Shown piece after piece: positions 1-8,657 of a stretch of 64,000 nt of DNA (its first letter is position 1; every line of letters starts with the position of its first letter). Made by a program: the position numbers and the translations under genes. Source of the stretch: Kosakonia arachidis (GTDB taxonomy: Bacteria; Pseudomonadota; Gammaproteobacteria; Enterobacterales; Enterobacteriaceae); the NCBI RefSeq assembly GCF_900116535.1, contig NZ_FPAU01000007.1:124001-188000 (forward strand). Reading direction: 5' to 3'. The notes beneath the pieces are model-generated. The model was given only the letters and a program-made list of their open reading frames with translations, was not told the DNA's origin and searched no databases.

Positions 1-741
1 CGAGACCAGCGCAATCGCGGAGATGACTGACATAACGATGATTTCCGGCGCGCTGAACCAATCAAGATCGTTGCCTTTGTCGAGCACCACCTGCAACAAC
101 CCTACGCCAAGTACCAGCAGCGCAATGCCAATGTAATCAATCGGCGCGATGGTGGTCGTCTCTTCCCTGGTACGAAGCTGACTCCAGACGGCAATAGCGG
201 CGAAAATCCCGATCGGCACGTTGATGTAAAAGATCCATGGCCACGAGTAGTTATCGGTGATCCAGCCACCGGTGATCGGACCGACAATTGGTGCCACGAC
301 GGTCACCATCGACAGCAGGGCCAGCGCCATGCTGCGTTTGCTGGTCGGGAAAATGACCAGCAATAGCGTCTGGCACATCGGGAACATCGGCCCGGCGAAA
401 AAGCCCTGCAGGGCGCGGAAAATAATCAGCTCGGTCATGCTGTGGGCAAACCCGCAGAGGAACGAGGTCAGCGTAAAGAGCGCCACCGAACCGACAAACA
501 GCTTAAGCTGACCGAAGCGTCGGGTGAACCAGCCGGTTAGCGGCAGCGCAATGGCGTTGCACACCGCAAACGAGGTGATCACCCAGGTGCCCTGATCCGA
601 ACTGACACCGAGGTTACCGGCAATGGTCGGCAGCGCCACATTGGCGATAGTGGTATCCAGCACCTGCATAAACGTTGCCAGCGACAGCGCAATCGTCGCC
701 AGCAGCAGGCTGGGAGGCGTAAACGCCGACTTATCTTGCAT
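1..741 (-). CDS. emrB: EmrB-type DHA2-family drug/proton antiporter, partial
   Basis: Inner-membrane MFS pump expected to export toxic compounds together with the EmrA-like adaptor encoded just upstream. The visible 247 N-terminal residues begin with ATG at 741. They show the DHA2 pattern: a first helix followed by a motif near residue 27 (LDTTIANVALP) and then SDQGTWVITSF, as in EmrB. The rest of the roughly 510-residue, 14-helix protein lies beyond the left edge. It is the third gene of a marR-emrA-emrB operon, 10 bp after emrA. Family assignment is firm; the exported substrate is unknown. Confidence 0.85.
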   Translation of the reverse strand, partial: MQDKSAFTPPSLLLATIALSLATFMQVLDTTIANVALPTIAGNLGVSSDQGTWVITSFAVCNAIALPLTGWFTRRFGQLKLFVGSVALFTLTSFLCGFAHSMTELIIFRALQGFFAGPMFPMCQTLLLVIFPTSKRSMALALLSMVTVVAPIVGPITGGWITDNYSWPWIFYINVPIGIFAAIAVWSQLRTREETTTIAPIDYIGIALLVLGVGLLQVVLDKGNDLDWFSAPEIIVMSVISAIALVS

Positions 742-751
742 AACGTCTCTC

Positions 752-1930
752 TTAACGGGCGCTGGACGCTACCGCCTGGCTGTTGTCATGAAGAATTTTC
801 GCCACCAGTTGATCGGCATTTTGCAGCGCGTTCTGGTACACATCGGTGGTAAAGCGCGGCGCGGCAACCGTTTTCTGTGGCAGCAGGTGACCTTCCGTAT
901 CACGGATATCTACGCGGACAAACATTGATAGCCCCACGCGTAGCGGATGCTTCTGCATATCGTGCGGATCAAGCGTGATGCGCACCGGCAGACGCTGGAT
1001 GATCTTGATCCAGTTACCGCTGGCGTTCTGCGCGGGTAGCAGCGAGAAGGCGCTGCCGGTGCCGATACCGAGGCTCTCAATTACCCCATGGTATTCAACG
1101 CTATCGCCATAGAGATCGGCGGTCAGCGTCACTTTCTGCCCCAGCCGCATAGCGTCCATCTGGCTCTCTTTAAAGTTAGCATCCACCCAGACTTGATCCA
1201 GCGGCACAATCGACATCAACGTCGTGCCGGAATCAACCCGCATGCCAAGCTGCACCGCGCGTTTGGCAACAAAGCCGCTCACTGGCGCAATAATGGTGCT
1301 ACGGGCATTATCGAGGTAGCGCTGGCGCAGTGTGGCGACCGCACTTTTGATTTCCGGGTGGCTGTCGATCACCGTGTCATCGACCATCGCCAGATTGGTG
1401 GTTAACGCCTGCTGCGCCGCCGCCAAATCACTTTTCGCGGTGGTCACCGCATCGCGGTAATGCGCCAGATCCTCAGCCGCAACCGCTCCGCTGGCGAAGA
1501 TCTTTTGCCGACGTGCATAATCATTTTGCGCGGTTTGCAGCGCCACCTGTTTGGCTTCGACCTGCGCGCGATAGTTATCGGCGGTGCTGTAAAGCCCACG
1601 CACCTGGCGCACGGTGTTGGCAAGGTTGGCTTCCGCCTGTTGCAGGGCGATCTCCGTATCGCTCGGATCGAGTAGCACCAGCGGCTGCCCTTTTTCTACG
1701 TAATCGCCTTCATCAACGGCAACCTGAGTGACGGTACCGGCAATTTGCGGCGTCAGCGTTACCAGGTTGTCATTGACGTAGGCATCATCAGTCGTTTCGT
1801 AATAGCGGGCATACAAAAAGTACCAGACCAGACATCCTGCGGCGATCGCCAGCAAAATAAGGAACAGAATAGCGAAGTTGCGCTTACGTTTGCCCGGCGC
1901 ACGTTCGGCTTGTGCAGATGAAGTTTGCAT
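752..1930 (-). CDS. emrA: EmrA-type membrane fusion (HlyD family) protein
   Basis: Periplasmic adaptor of 392 aa linking an EmrB-type pump to an outer-membrane channel. A short cytoplasmic N-terminus is followed by one transmembrane segment (about residues 19-40). Next come a biotinyl-lipoyl half (ETTDDAYVNDNLVTLTPQI), a long alpha-hairpin (about 90-180), the second lipoyl half (IIAPVSGFVAKRAV) and a beta-barrel with WVDANFKESQ. All of this is typical of EmrA. It lies 22 bp after the marR gene and 10 bp before emrB on the minus strand, so the three genes are probably co-transcribed. Length matches E. coli EmrA (390). A chromosomal emrRAB elsewhere cannot be excluded, so this may be a paralogue. 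Confidence 0.87.
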   Translation of the reverse strand: MQTSSAQAERAPGKRKRNFAILFLILLAIAAGCLVWYFLYARYYETTDDAYVNDNLVTLTPQIAGTVTQVAVDEGDYVEKGQPLVLLDPSDTEIALQQAEANLANTVRQVRGLYSTADNYRAQVEAKQVALQTAQNDYARRQKIFASGAVAAEDLAHYRDAVTTAKSDLAAAQQALTTNLAMVDDTVIDSHPEIKSAVATLRQRYLDNARSTIIAPVSGFVAKRAVQLGMRVDSGTTLMSIVPLDQVWVDANFKESQMDAMRLGQKVTLTADLYGDSVEYHGVIESLGIGTGSAFSLLPAQNASGNWIKIIQRLPVRITLDPHDMQKHPLRVGLSMFVRVDIRDTEGHLLPQKTVAAPRFTTDVYQNALQNADQLVAKILHDNSQAVASSAR

Positions 1931-1952
1931 CGTGAATACCTTGTTGGACAGC

Positions 1953-2408
1953 TTAGCGATGTGGGCGAGTTGCCTCGTCCGGCAACATTTTTATCAGTAA
2001 ATCGACCAGCAATCGTGACTCTTCATGTGTCAGGCGGCAGGTCAGCGAACTCAGAATTGTGGCCAGCGCCTCATTCTGGAAACGTTCGCAGATCTGCTGC
2101 CCTTTTTCGGTCAGGGCCAGGATAACCTGGCGCTTATCCTCCGGATTGGTGTTGCGCACGATCAGATTACGTTTCGCCATCCGTTCCAGCATGCGGCTCA
2201 TTGCACCGGCATCCATCAGCAAGTTTTTGCTCACTTCAACGGGGCTGTTAAAACCTTTGTAGATATTAATCAGCACCTTGAACTGAGCGGCGGTGATATC
2301 CGTCGACGAAAAATACTGATTGATAAGTTGGTCTTTAAACTGGTTCGCCAGATGAATCAGTAAGCCAAGATGCAGTTTGGGAATGGGGATATCCGTCGTG
2401 TTCGTCAT
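1953..2408 (-). CDS. MarR-family transcriptional regulator
   Basis: A 151-aa winged-helix protein of the MarR family. The helix-turn-helix (TAAQFKVLINIYKG, then SKNLLMDAGAMSRMLERMAKR) and the wing (NPEDKRQVILALTEKG) are clear. It heads the minus-strand operon with EmrA- and EmrB-like genes, so it probably represses that pump until a ligand binds. It is shorter than E. coli EmrR (176 aa), so I leave it unnamed. The ATG at 2408 has only a weak ribosome-binding site (CAGG), and that site lies inside the inverted repeat described separately. This fits autorepression. Confidence 0.85.
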   Translation of the reverse strand: MTNTTDIPIPKLHLGLLIHLANQFKDQLINQYFSSTDITAAQFKVLINIYKGFNSPVEVSKNLLMDAGAMSRMLERMAKRNLIVRNTNPEDKRQVILALTEKGQQICERFQNEALATILSSLTCRLTHEESRLLVDLLIKMLPDEATRPHR

Positions 2409-2413
2409 GATGT

Positions 2414-2455
2414 TTGCCTGGTCAGTAATTACATATGAAACTACTGACCAGGCAA
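2414..2455. promoter_or_regulatory. Perfect 14-bp inverted repeat, probable MarR-type operator
   Basis: Arms TTGCCTGGTCAGTA (2414-2427) and its exact reverse complement (2442-2455) flank a 14-bp AT-rich spacer. The dyad starts 5 bp upstream of the marR start codon and overlaps its ribosome-binding site. Its place and symmetry suggest the operator through which the MarR protein controls the marR-emrAB operon. In RNA it could also form a hairpin that hides the start. Confidence 0.6.
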
Positions 2456-2459
2456 TTAT

Positions 2460-2956
2460 CTGTCAATGGATTGTCAAGATAAACGCACGTTTTGCCTGTC
2501 CGTCAGCAACAAACAGCATGCTGCACAGAGGTTTTCACGCGGATGCCTCTGACGTCCCATGGCAAGAGAATTGAATAAGGTACAACGCGTAATAAAGGTT
2601 TAATTGTCAGGATGATAACTTTAATCTTTAATTGGAACGGTTATTTAAATTTTACTGGATTAAATATATTATGCTTCTCCGTAAGAAAAATTAAAAACAC
2701 TACCGATCACGCAATTTTTGATGATGTAACCGTCATACAGCCAGCAATAGCAAGCTTCAGTACTGAAGCATAAAAAGATCGCAAATATTAACTATAAATC
2801 GCGTTTTTAAATATCGACACCCACTCTTAATTAAGAGCATAAATATAGCAACAAACTACTATCTGAAGTAACTTATATGCGTACGTTTGAGCACAACACC
2901 AACGATAGCTTAATTGCATGGTTAATTAAGTTATACGTCATTATTTGGAGGATACC
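2460..2956. other. AT-rich divergent control region upstream of the T6SS cluster
   Basis: About 500 bp without a credible gene, between the MarR operon (minus) and tssB (plus). It must hold the main T6SS promoter. The one clear structure is a perfect 16-bp palindrome, GCTTCAGTACTGAAGC, at 2754-2769, about 190 bp before tssB. No convincing sigma-70 or sigma-54 promoter could be assigned by eye. Confidence 0.5.
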
Positions 2957-3439
2957 ATGAGTAATACTCAACACAAATTAGATAAAGCTCGTCCACCACG
3001 GGTACAAATAACCTATGATGTCGAGATTGGTGATGCCCAGACGGCAAAAGAATTACCTTTAGTTCTTGGCGTTATGGGTGATTTCACCAATACCAAAACT
3101 GAACTGCGCGATCGTAAATTTCTGCACATAGATAAAGATAACTTTAACGAAATTATGTCGTCGATGAAACCGGTCGCTGAATTCTTAGTCGATAGCGCAT
3201 TACCCAATCAGGAGGGGAAAATGGCTGTATCATTAACTTTCCAGAATATGGATGATTTTTCGCCAGATAATATTGTTCAACAAGTAGAACCGCTACGCAA
3301 ATTGATGGAACTGCGTGAACAATTATCAGATTTACGCAATCGCGCCGCCAGTAATGAACGTTTAAAAACGCAGCTAGCAGAAATAGCAATGCAGCAGAGT
3401 AAACAAGCAGAGCAGACAGATAACCCGACAGAGGAATAA
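2957..3439 (+). CDS. tssB: T6SS contractile sheath small subunit TssB (VipA)
   Basis: Forms, with TssC, the cytoplasmic contractile sheath that propels the Hcp tube. The 160-aa protein has the family signature RVQITYDVEIGDAQTAKELP near the N-terminus, then RDRKFLHIDKDNFN, and a C-terminal coiled coil (LRKLMELREQLSDLRN). The ATG at 2957 is chosen because a strong GGAGGA lies 4-9 bp upstream; a TTG at 2945 would sit on the Shine-Dalgarno sequence itself. It is the first gene of the T6SS operon and is followed 2 bp later by tssC. Confidence 0.96.
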   Translation: MSNTQHKLDKARPPRVQITYDVEIGDAQTAKELPLVLGVMGDFTNTKTELRDRKFLHIDKDNFNEIMSSMKPVAEFLVDSALPNQEGKMAVSLTFQNMDDFSPDNIVQQVEPLRKLMELREQLSDLRNRAASNERLKTQLAEIAMQQSKQAEQTDNPTEE

Positions 3440-3441
3440 AA

Positions 3442-4923
3442 ATGGATAGTGAACTGGCTGTAGGCACTGTTGCTGAAGCATCATTCGGTGATGATTTTCT
3501 TAATCAGATAATCGATAATACACAAGCTATTCGTCGTGAATCAGATCGCGGCCGGATGAAAACACAGCTTAATAATTTTCTCGCCGAAGTGACTGCAGGA
3601 ACGGTGATTGTTTCCAGCGATCTGATTGGCAGTATTGAACAGCGAATTTCAGCCATTGATGAGCTGCTTTCCAGCCAGGTAAGTTTAATTATTCATGCCC
3701 CTGAATTTCAGAAAAAAGAGTCTTCGTGGCTCGGCTTGCATAAATTGGTTCAGACCAGCGTAACGGAAAATACGCAAGTCAGGGTTCTGCAATGTACGAA
3801 ACAAGAGTTGATAAAAGATTTTAAATCGGCCAGCGATTTCGATCAGTCAATGCTGTTTAAATGCGTCTATGAAAGCGAATACGGTACTTTTGGCGGTACG
3901 CCATTCTCGTCCTTTCTTGGTGATTTCGAATTTGATAACACACCACAAGATATTAATCTGTTGGAACAGATCTCCCACGTTGCGGCAGCGGCTCATGCCC
4001 CTTTCCTGAGCGCTATTGCGCCTGGCATGTTGTCGATGCAGAATTTTTCCGATCTGCCTCGCCCCCGGGATTTGGCGAAAATGTTTGAGACCACGGATTA
4101 TGCGCGCTGGCGTTCATTCCGCCAGAATGATGATAGCCGTTATATTGGCCTCACCTTACCCCGCGTGCTGGGGCGTATGCCTTACGGCAGTAAAACCATC
4201 CCGGCAGAAACCTTTAGCTTCGAAGAACATATCAACGAAAATGAAAGCGGTAGTGATTATCTGTGGATGAACTCCGCCTGGGAACTGGCAGGCAAAATCG
4301 TTGAGTCCTTTGAAGAGTACGGCTGGTGCGCATCCATTCGCGGCGTCGAAGGGGGTGGTCTGGTGCAATCATTACCAGCGTATAACTACACCTCATCCAG
4401 CGGTGAAAGGACCCTGCAATGTCCTACCCAGGTCGCTATCTCAGATCGGCGGGAAAAAGAGCTTTCTGATCTCGGTTTTATTCCGTTGGTGCACTGCAAA
4501 GGAACCGACTACGCGGCGTTTTTTGCCGTTCAGTCCGCCAACAAACCGCGTTTATATAACTCTGACCAGGCGAATGCAAATGCACGTTTATCGAGCCAGT
4601 TGCCCTACATCCTGGCCACGTCGCGGTTTGCCCATTATTTGAAATCCATCGTTCGCGATAAGGTCGGCAGCTTTATGTCGCGCAGCGAGTGTGAAGAATA
4701 TTTACAGAAGTGGATTATGCAATATGTCGTCGCTTCCGATAACGCAGGCCCGGAAACGAAAGCACGCTATCCCCTTCGCGAAGCCCAAATAAACGTAGTT
4801 GAAGTTCCTGGTTTTCCCGGAACTTATCGCGCAATCGCATGGTTAAAACCTCATTTTCAACTTGAGGGATTAAGTATGTCTTTACGCCTTGTAGCAGATT
4901 TACCGTCTGCTGCCGGTGCGTAA
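3442..4923 (+). CDS. tssC: T6SS contractile sheath large subunit TssC (VipB)
   Basis: The large sheath protein, 493 aa, typical length for TssC. Recognisable segments are the N-terminal linker with IDELLSSQVSLIIHAPEFQ, the central ATTDYARWRSFR-like stretch (TDYARWRSFRQNDDSRY), and the C-terminal domain containing GFIPLVHCKGTDYAAFF. It starts 2 bp after tssB with GAGGAA as ribosome-binding site, so the two sheath subunits are translated from one message. Its N-terminal helix is the expected target of the TssH (ClpV) ATPase encoded at the end of the cluster. Confidence 0.96.
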   Translation: MDSELAVGTVAEASFGDDFLNQIIDNTQAIRRESDRGRMKTQLNNFLAEVTAGTVIVSSDLIGSIEQRISAIDELLSSQVSLIIHAPEFQKKESSWLGLHKLVQTSVTENTQVRVLQCTKQELIKDFKSASDFDQSMLFKCVYESEYGTFGGTPFSSFLGDFEFDNTPQDINLLEQISHVAAAAHAPFLSAIAPGMLSMQNFSDLPRPRDLAKMFETTDYARWRSFRQNDDSRYIGLTLPRVLGRMPYGSKTIPAETFSFEEHINENESGSDYLWMNSAWELAGKIVESFEEYGWCASIRGVEGGGLVQSLPAYNYTSSSGERTLQCPTQVAISDRREKELSDLGFIPLVHCKGTDYAAFFAVQSANKPRLYNSDQANANARLSSQLPYILATSRFAHYLKSIVRDKVGSFMSRSECEEYLQKWIMQYVVASDNAGPETKARYPLREAQINVVEVPGFPGTYRAIAWLKPHFQLEGLSMSLRLVADLPSAAGA

Positions 4924-4962
4924 ATATATGTTCATCGTTTCATTATTAATAAAGGATTAGAT

Positions 4963-5445
4963 ATGGCCAAACTCCAGGATTGTCAATTCATCGAAATTAA
5001 AATTGACAACAAACCCATTAAAGGTGCATCAACGGAAGCTGCTTATAAAGACTGGCTCGAAGGGTATGTTCCGATGGGTATCGCTACCTATTCCGGTCCT
5101 GACGGTACCCATTTTGATTCAACTCACATTTCCTTATTAGTCACGAAGGAAAGCAGCAACTTTTTTGAGCAGTATTTAAAGCGTGGTTATAAAAATATTA
5201 CAATCACGACTGTACACCGCGGCTCCGACGAATACTCGGCTAACTATGAAATCCAGCGTATCACCTATACTGACTGTAAAATTCAGAGCCTCCATTACGA
5301 AATGCGTGACAAATTATTTATGAATATTAATTTCATCTTTGAAGGTGAAGTTGATCTCACCATTAACGTGCCGAATGCTGCAGAGTCTGGTCTGGATAAA
5401 ATCGGGCCGATTAAATACGACATTCCGACAAAAGCACTTAAATAA
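4963..5445 (+). CDS. hcp: T6SS tube protein Hcp (TssD)
   Basis: The 160-aa secreted tube subunit; stacked hexameric rings form the inner tube and can carry effectors. The start has the Hcp pattern FIEIKIDNKPIKG, followed by a variable loop and alternating beta strands (ITITTVHRGSDEYSANYEIQ). It has no C-terminal extension that would make it an evolved Hcp effector. It lies 39 bp after tssC with AAAGGA as ribosome-binding site. A strong intrinsic terminator follows it, which would let Hcp, tssB and tssC be made in excess over the rest. Confidence 0.93.
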   Translation: MAKLQDCQFIEIKIDNKPIKGASTEAAYKDWLEGYVPMGIATYSGPDGTHFDSTHISLLVTKESSNFFEQYLKRGYKNITITTVHRGSDEYSANYEIQRITYTDCKIQSLHYEMRDKLFMNINFIFEGEVDLTINVPNAAESGLDKIGPIKYDIPTKALK

Positions 5446-5455
5446 TAGCGTGCAC

Positions 5456-5482
5456 CGGCTGCCGCAGGTAGCCGTTTTTTTT
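5456..5482 (+). terminator. Intrinsic terminator after hcp, inside the T6SS operon
   Basis: An 8-bp stem (CGGCTGCC with GGTAGCCG, one G-U pair), a 3-nt loop (GCA) and eight consecutive T. It lies between hcp and tssE, 11 bp past the hcp stop. Read-through would be needed for the downstream T6SS genes unless a further promoter exists. Confidence 0.8.
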
Positions 5483-5496
5483 CAGGAAGTACGTTG

Positions 5497-5919
5497 ATGA
5501 TACATTCACTACTCTTAGCTCTCAGTGATAATCACCCTCTTCGCGAAGAAGATGATTATCAGTGTGAAGCGCTTTCACATCACCAATTACTGACAGAATT
5601 AAACATGTGTTTAAGCTCTCGCGCACGCTATCCTGGCATTGAGGAGATTCCCCTTATTAATGCTTCGGTATTGAATTTTGGTATCGATGAGTCATTCCAG
5701 CAAACTAACGAACTGATCCCCAGATGCAATATTATGGAACAGCGGTTGAAAAAAACCATTGCCCGTTATGAACCACGCCTAATGCAGGTTTCTATCACCA
5801 GCACTCAGGATGAGTCGGAATACATTAAATTCCAATTACAGGCAAATTATTTAAATAAGCGCATAACCATCAGGCTTATCTGGAATGACGATACGGGAGT
5901 GTTTTATTTCGATGAATAG
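5497..5919 (+). CDS. tssE: T6SS baseplate protein TssE (gp25-like)
   Basis: Baseplate wedge component, 140 aa, homologous to phage T4 gp25, which nucleates sheath assembly. The sequence ARYPGIEEIPLINASVLNFG followed by RLKKTIARYEPRL is the gp25/TssE core. A TTG at 5494 is adjacent, but AGGAAG at 5484-5489 is best placed for the ATG at 5497. The 3' end overlaps tssF by 8 bp, indicating translational coupling with its wedge partners TssF and TssG. Confidence 0.9.
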   Translation: MIHSLLLALSDNHPLREEDDYQCEALSHHQLLTELNMCLSSRARYPGIEEIPLINASVLNFGIDESFQQTNELIPRCNIMEQRLKKTIARYEPRLMQVSITSTQDESEYIKFQLQANYLNKRITIRLIWNDDTGVFYFDE

Positions 5920-7711
5920 TTTGCTTTCTTATTATCAGAAAGAACTGAACTTTTTAAAAAAGCATGGCCGGATTTTCGCTGAGCGCTTTCCTAAAATAGC
6001 CCGCCGGCTTGGCATGATCGAGGGGGAGTCCGCCGATCCGCATATCAGCCGACTGATTGAATCTTTTGCATTGTTGACGTCGCGTATTCATCAGCGGCTT
6101 GATGAGGATATGCCAGAAGTGGTCGAGGCGCTCATTGCTTCGCTGGCCCCACAGTTCCTGCGCTCGCTGCCCTCAACCTGCATTGTTATGATGGAGCCCG
6201 ATCCCGTGCGCAGCGGCATCAGCGGCAAAAATATTCTTGCGCCGGGAACCGCGCTGTTTACCCGTAACACCGCCCCGCTGCCTTGCCAGTTTCAAACCAT
6301 CTACCCGGTAACGCTACTGCCACTCAGTATCGAGGCGGCAAGGCTACATTTTGACAGCGATATCCTGAACTGGAAGTTACGCTTGCAGTTTCGGGTCTGG
6401 CCCGGCAGTGCGATCGGTGCCGAAAAGATCCGCATCTATCTGCACGGCCAGGACAACGCGGTCAATCTGCTATATACGGTGCTTTGTTCTGAAGTTCAGA
6501 GTCTTGGCCTGTCGCAGGGGAAGAACAGAATAGCCCTACCCGCCACGGCAATCACCCCGGTAGGTTTTGAGGCAGAAGATGCGCTGCTTACACGTGATCC
6601 CCGCATTGCGCCGATCCATATTCTGCTGCTGGATTACTTTTATTTTCCGCAAAAATTCTCTTTTATTGACCTGCAATTGCCAGAAGGTTTTACTGCCAGC
6701 GGCAATGAAATTTTTGAAATTCAAGCCGTTATCAGGCGCAACCGGTTGACAAAAAAACTGGAAAAAATGGCTGATAGTGTCGATGCCAGCTTTTTCCGCT
6801 TATTCTGTTCTCCCGCCGTTAATTTGTTTATGCAGCGCGCAGAACCGATCACGCTCAACGATGCCACAGTAGAGCATCCGGTCATTCCGGACAATCGCTA
6901 TCCGGGGCTGATTAACGTCTGGTCAATCGACACCGTTACCGTGCAGCGTAAAACCGAAGGCCGCATCGAACATTGCCCGGTGCGTTCACTGCTTGAAAGC
7001 CATCTGCATGCAGACAATAAGGACAATGCCGGGTTGCGCTGGCAGAGCACCCACCGGGAAACGCATGGCCCACGCGGCGTGGAATCAATCTGTTTTATTG
7101 CTTTCAGTAAAAGCCAGCCAGTTTCGGCTTCGCCGATCGCCGAGGTTGTGACCATTACCATGCGCTGCAGCAACCATACACTGCCGCATCAATTGTCGTA
7201 TGGTCATCCTGACGGTGATTTTGATGCCGACGCCGCTGTTGCCGCACTGAAGACGATTGCCCTGACCCATCCCACACGTCCGCTTCATCCCCCGGAAAAA
7301 AGTGCGCAACGCTGGCGCTTTCTGGCACAACTGTCTCTCAATCATCAACTGCTGACAGGCGAACACGGCGCACAACAGTTGGCAGAGATGCTGTCGCTGT
7401 ATAGCCGTGACGTACAACCGGGGAAAACGCCGTTATTCATGTTGATACAGTCGCTGGAGTGCCAGCCTGTTACACGTCGGCTGGTAAAAAACGATCCGCA
7501 CTCGCTGGCCCGCGGCATCAATGTGCGGGTGACGTTTCGCCATCAGGCGCTGAATGAACCTGACTATTACCTCTTCTGCGCTTTGCTGGATCGCCTGCTG
7601 GCGCTGTATGCCCCGGTCAACAGTTTTATCCGGCTCGCCACCTGCATCGAGCAGGAAGCAGAAACGCTGCACCAGTGGCCGGTACGCGCCGGGAGGTTGT
7701 CTTGGCTTTGA
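5912..7711 (+). CDS. tssF: T6SS baseplate protein TssF
   Basis: A 599-aa baseplate wedge protein that works with TssG, TssE and TssK. The N-terminus LLSYYQKELNFLKKHG, then AERFPKIARRLGM and DPHISRLIESFALL, is diagnostic of TssF/VasA (ImpG). The start at ATG 5912 overlaps the end of tssE and matches the usual TssF N-terminus; an upstream in-frame ATG at 5885 would add residues not seen in the family. Length is normal. The stop codon overlaps the start of tssG. Confidence 0.94.
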   Translation: MNSLLSYYQKELNFLKKHGRIFAERFPKIARRLGMIEGESADPHISRLIESFALLTSRIHQRLDEDMPEVVEALIASLAPQFLRSLPSTCIVMMEPDPVRSGISGKNILAPGTALFTRNTAPLPCQFQTIYPVTLLPLSIEAARLHFDSDILNWKLRLQFRVWPGSAIGAEKIRIYLHGQDNAVNLLYTVLCSEVQSLGLSQGKNRIALPATAITPVGFEAEDALLTRDPRIAPIHILLLDYFYFPQKFSFIDLQLPEGFTASGNEIFEIQAVIRRNRLTKKLEKMADSVDASFFRLFCSPAVNLFMQRAEPITLNDATVEHPVIPDNRYPGLINVWSIDTVTVQRKTEGRIEHCPVRSLLESHLHADNKDNAGLRWQSTHRETHGPRGVESICFIAFSKSQPVSASPIAEVVTITMRCSNHTLPHQLSYGHPDGDFDADAAVAALKTIALTHPTRPLHPPEKSAQRWRFLAQLSLNHQLLTGEHGAQQLAEMLSLYSRDVQPGKTPLFMLIQSLECQPVTRRLVKNDPHSLARGINVRVTFRHQALNEPDYYLFCALLDRLLALYAPVNSFIRLATCIEQEAETLHQWPVRAGRLSWL

Positions 7712-8643
7712 TCCCGCTTATCAGCAAATTCAATTTTTATCAACAAATCCGCCTGCTGCTACGCACACTGCGGGATGGCGAAAAAACCGATGAAGCATTG
7801 CTTGATGAAGCACTGCATCTGACATCAACCCTTTCGCTTAATGCGCCAGAGGGTGATGTGGAGTCGCTATACCAGACAGCACCCGACCAGCCTCTGACGC
7901 TAACGGCTTTCCATCATGGCCTGACCGGAGCAATGGGCGCGCTGCCTGCGGTGTATACCGAGTGGCTGATTGAACGCCAGCATCGTTACAGCGACGGCAG
8001 CGCCAGGGCTTTTTTTGATCTCTTTGGTCACAGGCTCTACTGCCTGGATTATCTCGCCTGGCAAAAAAATCATTTATACGCGCTCGCTGAATCTACAGGT
8101 TCCTCGCCGCTCAACATGGCCATCCTCGCGCTTACCGGCCTGACGAATGAAGCGCCCTTCCCGGCGATGGTGAACCACGCGGCGTTATTTGCCGCGCCCG
8201 TGCGTTCAATGGTCAATCTGGAGCGCTGGCTAAGTCAGCTTTTTGCAGTCCCGGCGCAGGTGATCCCGTTTACTGGCGGCTGGCGCAGCGTGAGCGATGA
8301 GGAGCGTTGCCAGCTCGGCAATGCTCAACACAGGCTGGAAACCGCGCCAATGCTGGGCTCTGCACGTCGGGAGGCGCATGCACATTTTGATGTTTTGCTC
8401 GGCCCGATGTCAGTGGCATCTTCCCGCCGTTTTATTCCGCAGGGTGCAGCCTGGCAGGATCTCTGGGCGCAAATCCGCAATTATGTCGGCCCGGTAATGG
8501 ATTTCTCGATTTCCTTGCTGATTAGCCGTTCCTCTATCGGTGCCAGCCCGCTGGGAACGTGCGCTTTAGGGGTGGATTTTTGTCTTGGCAGCAGCGCGGG
8601 AACTTATCTGCATAAAGTGCAGAAACCTGCCCCGGTCTTTTAA
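7702..8643 (+). CDS. tssG: T6SS baseplate protein TssG, TTG start
   Basis: Baseplate wedge component (VasB/ImpH), 313 aa from the chosen start. The N-terminal FNFYQQIRLLLRT and later GLTGAMGALPAVYTEWL are TssG hallmarks, as is the C-terminal FSISLLISRSS. No ATG exists near the 5' end. TTG at 7702 lies 5 nt after GGGAGG (7691-7696) and overlaps the tssF stop; TTG at 7708 and GTG at 7675 are alternatives. A non-ATG start coupled to tssF may keep TssG output low relative to TssF, which fits the known 2:1 TssF:TssG wedge. That last point is inference. Confidence 0.88.
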   Translation: MALIPLISKFNFYQQIRLLLRTLRDGEKTDEALLDEALHLTSTLSLNAPEGDVESLYQTAPDQPLTLTAFHHGLTGAMGALPAVYTEWLIERQHRYSDGSARAFFDLFGHRLYCLDYLAWQKNHLYALAESTGSSPLNMAILALTGLTNEAPFPAMVNHAALFAAPVRSMVNLERWLSQLFAVPAQVIPFTGGWRSVSDEERCQLGNAQHRLETAPMLGSARREAHAHFDVLLGPMSVASSRRFIPQGAAWQDLWAQIRNYVGPVMDFSISLLISRSSIGASPLGTCALGVDFCLGSSAGTYLHKVQKPAPVF

Positions 8644-8657
8644 ACAGGATTATTGCT

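Noticed and set aside
257-511. Plus-strand ORFs over the emrB and emrA genes
   Set aside because: They are antisense shadows of clearly conserved minus-strand proteins.
2560-2576. Sigma-54 promoter for the T6SS (TGGCAAGAGAATTGA)
   Set aside because: The -24 part fits, but the -12 GC is GA, and it lies almost 400 bp before tssB.
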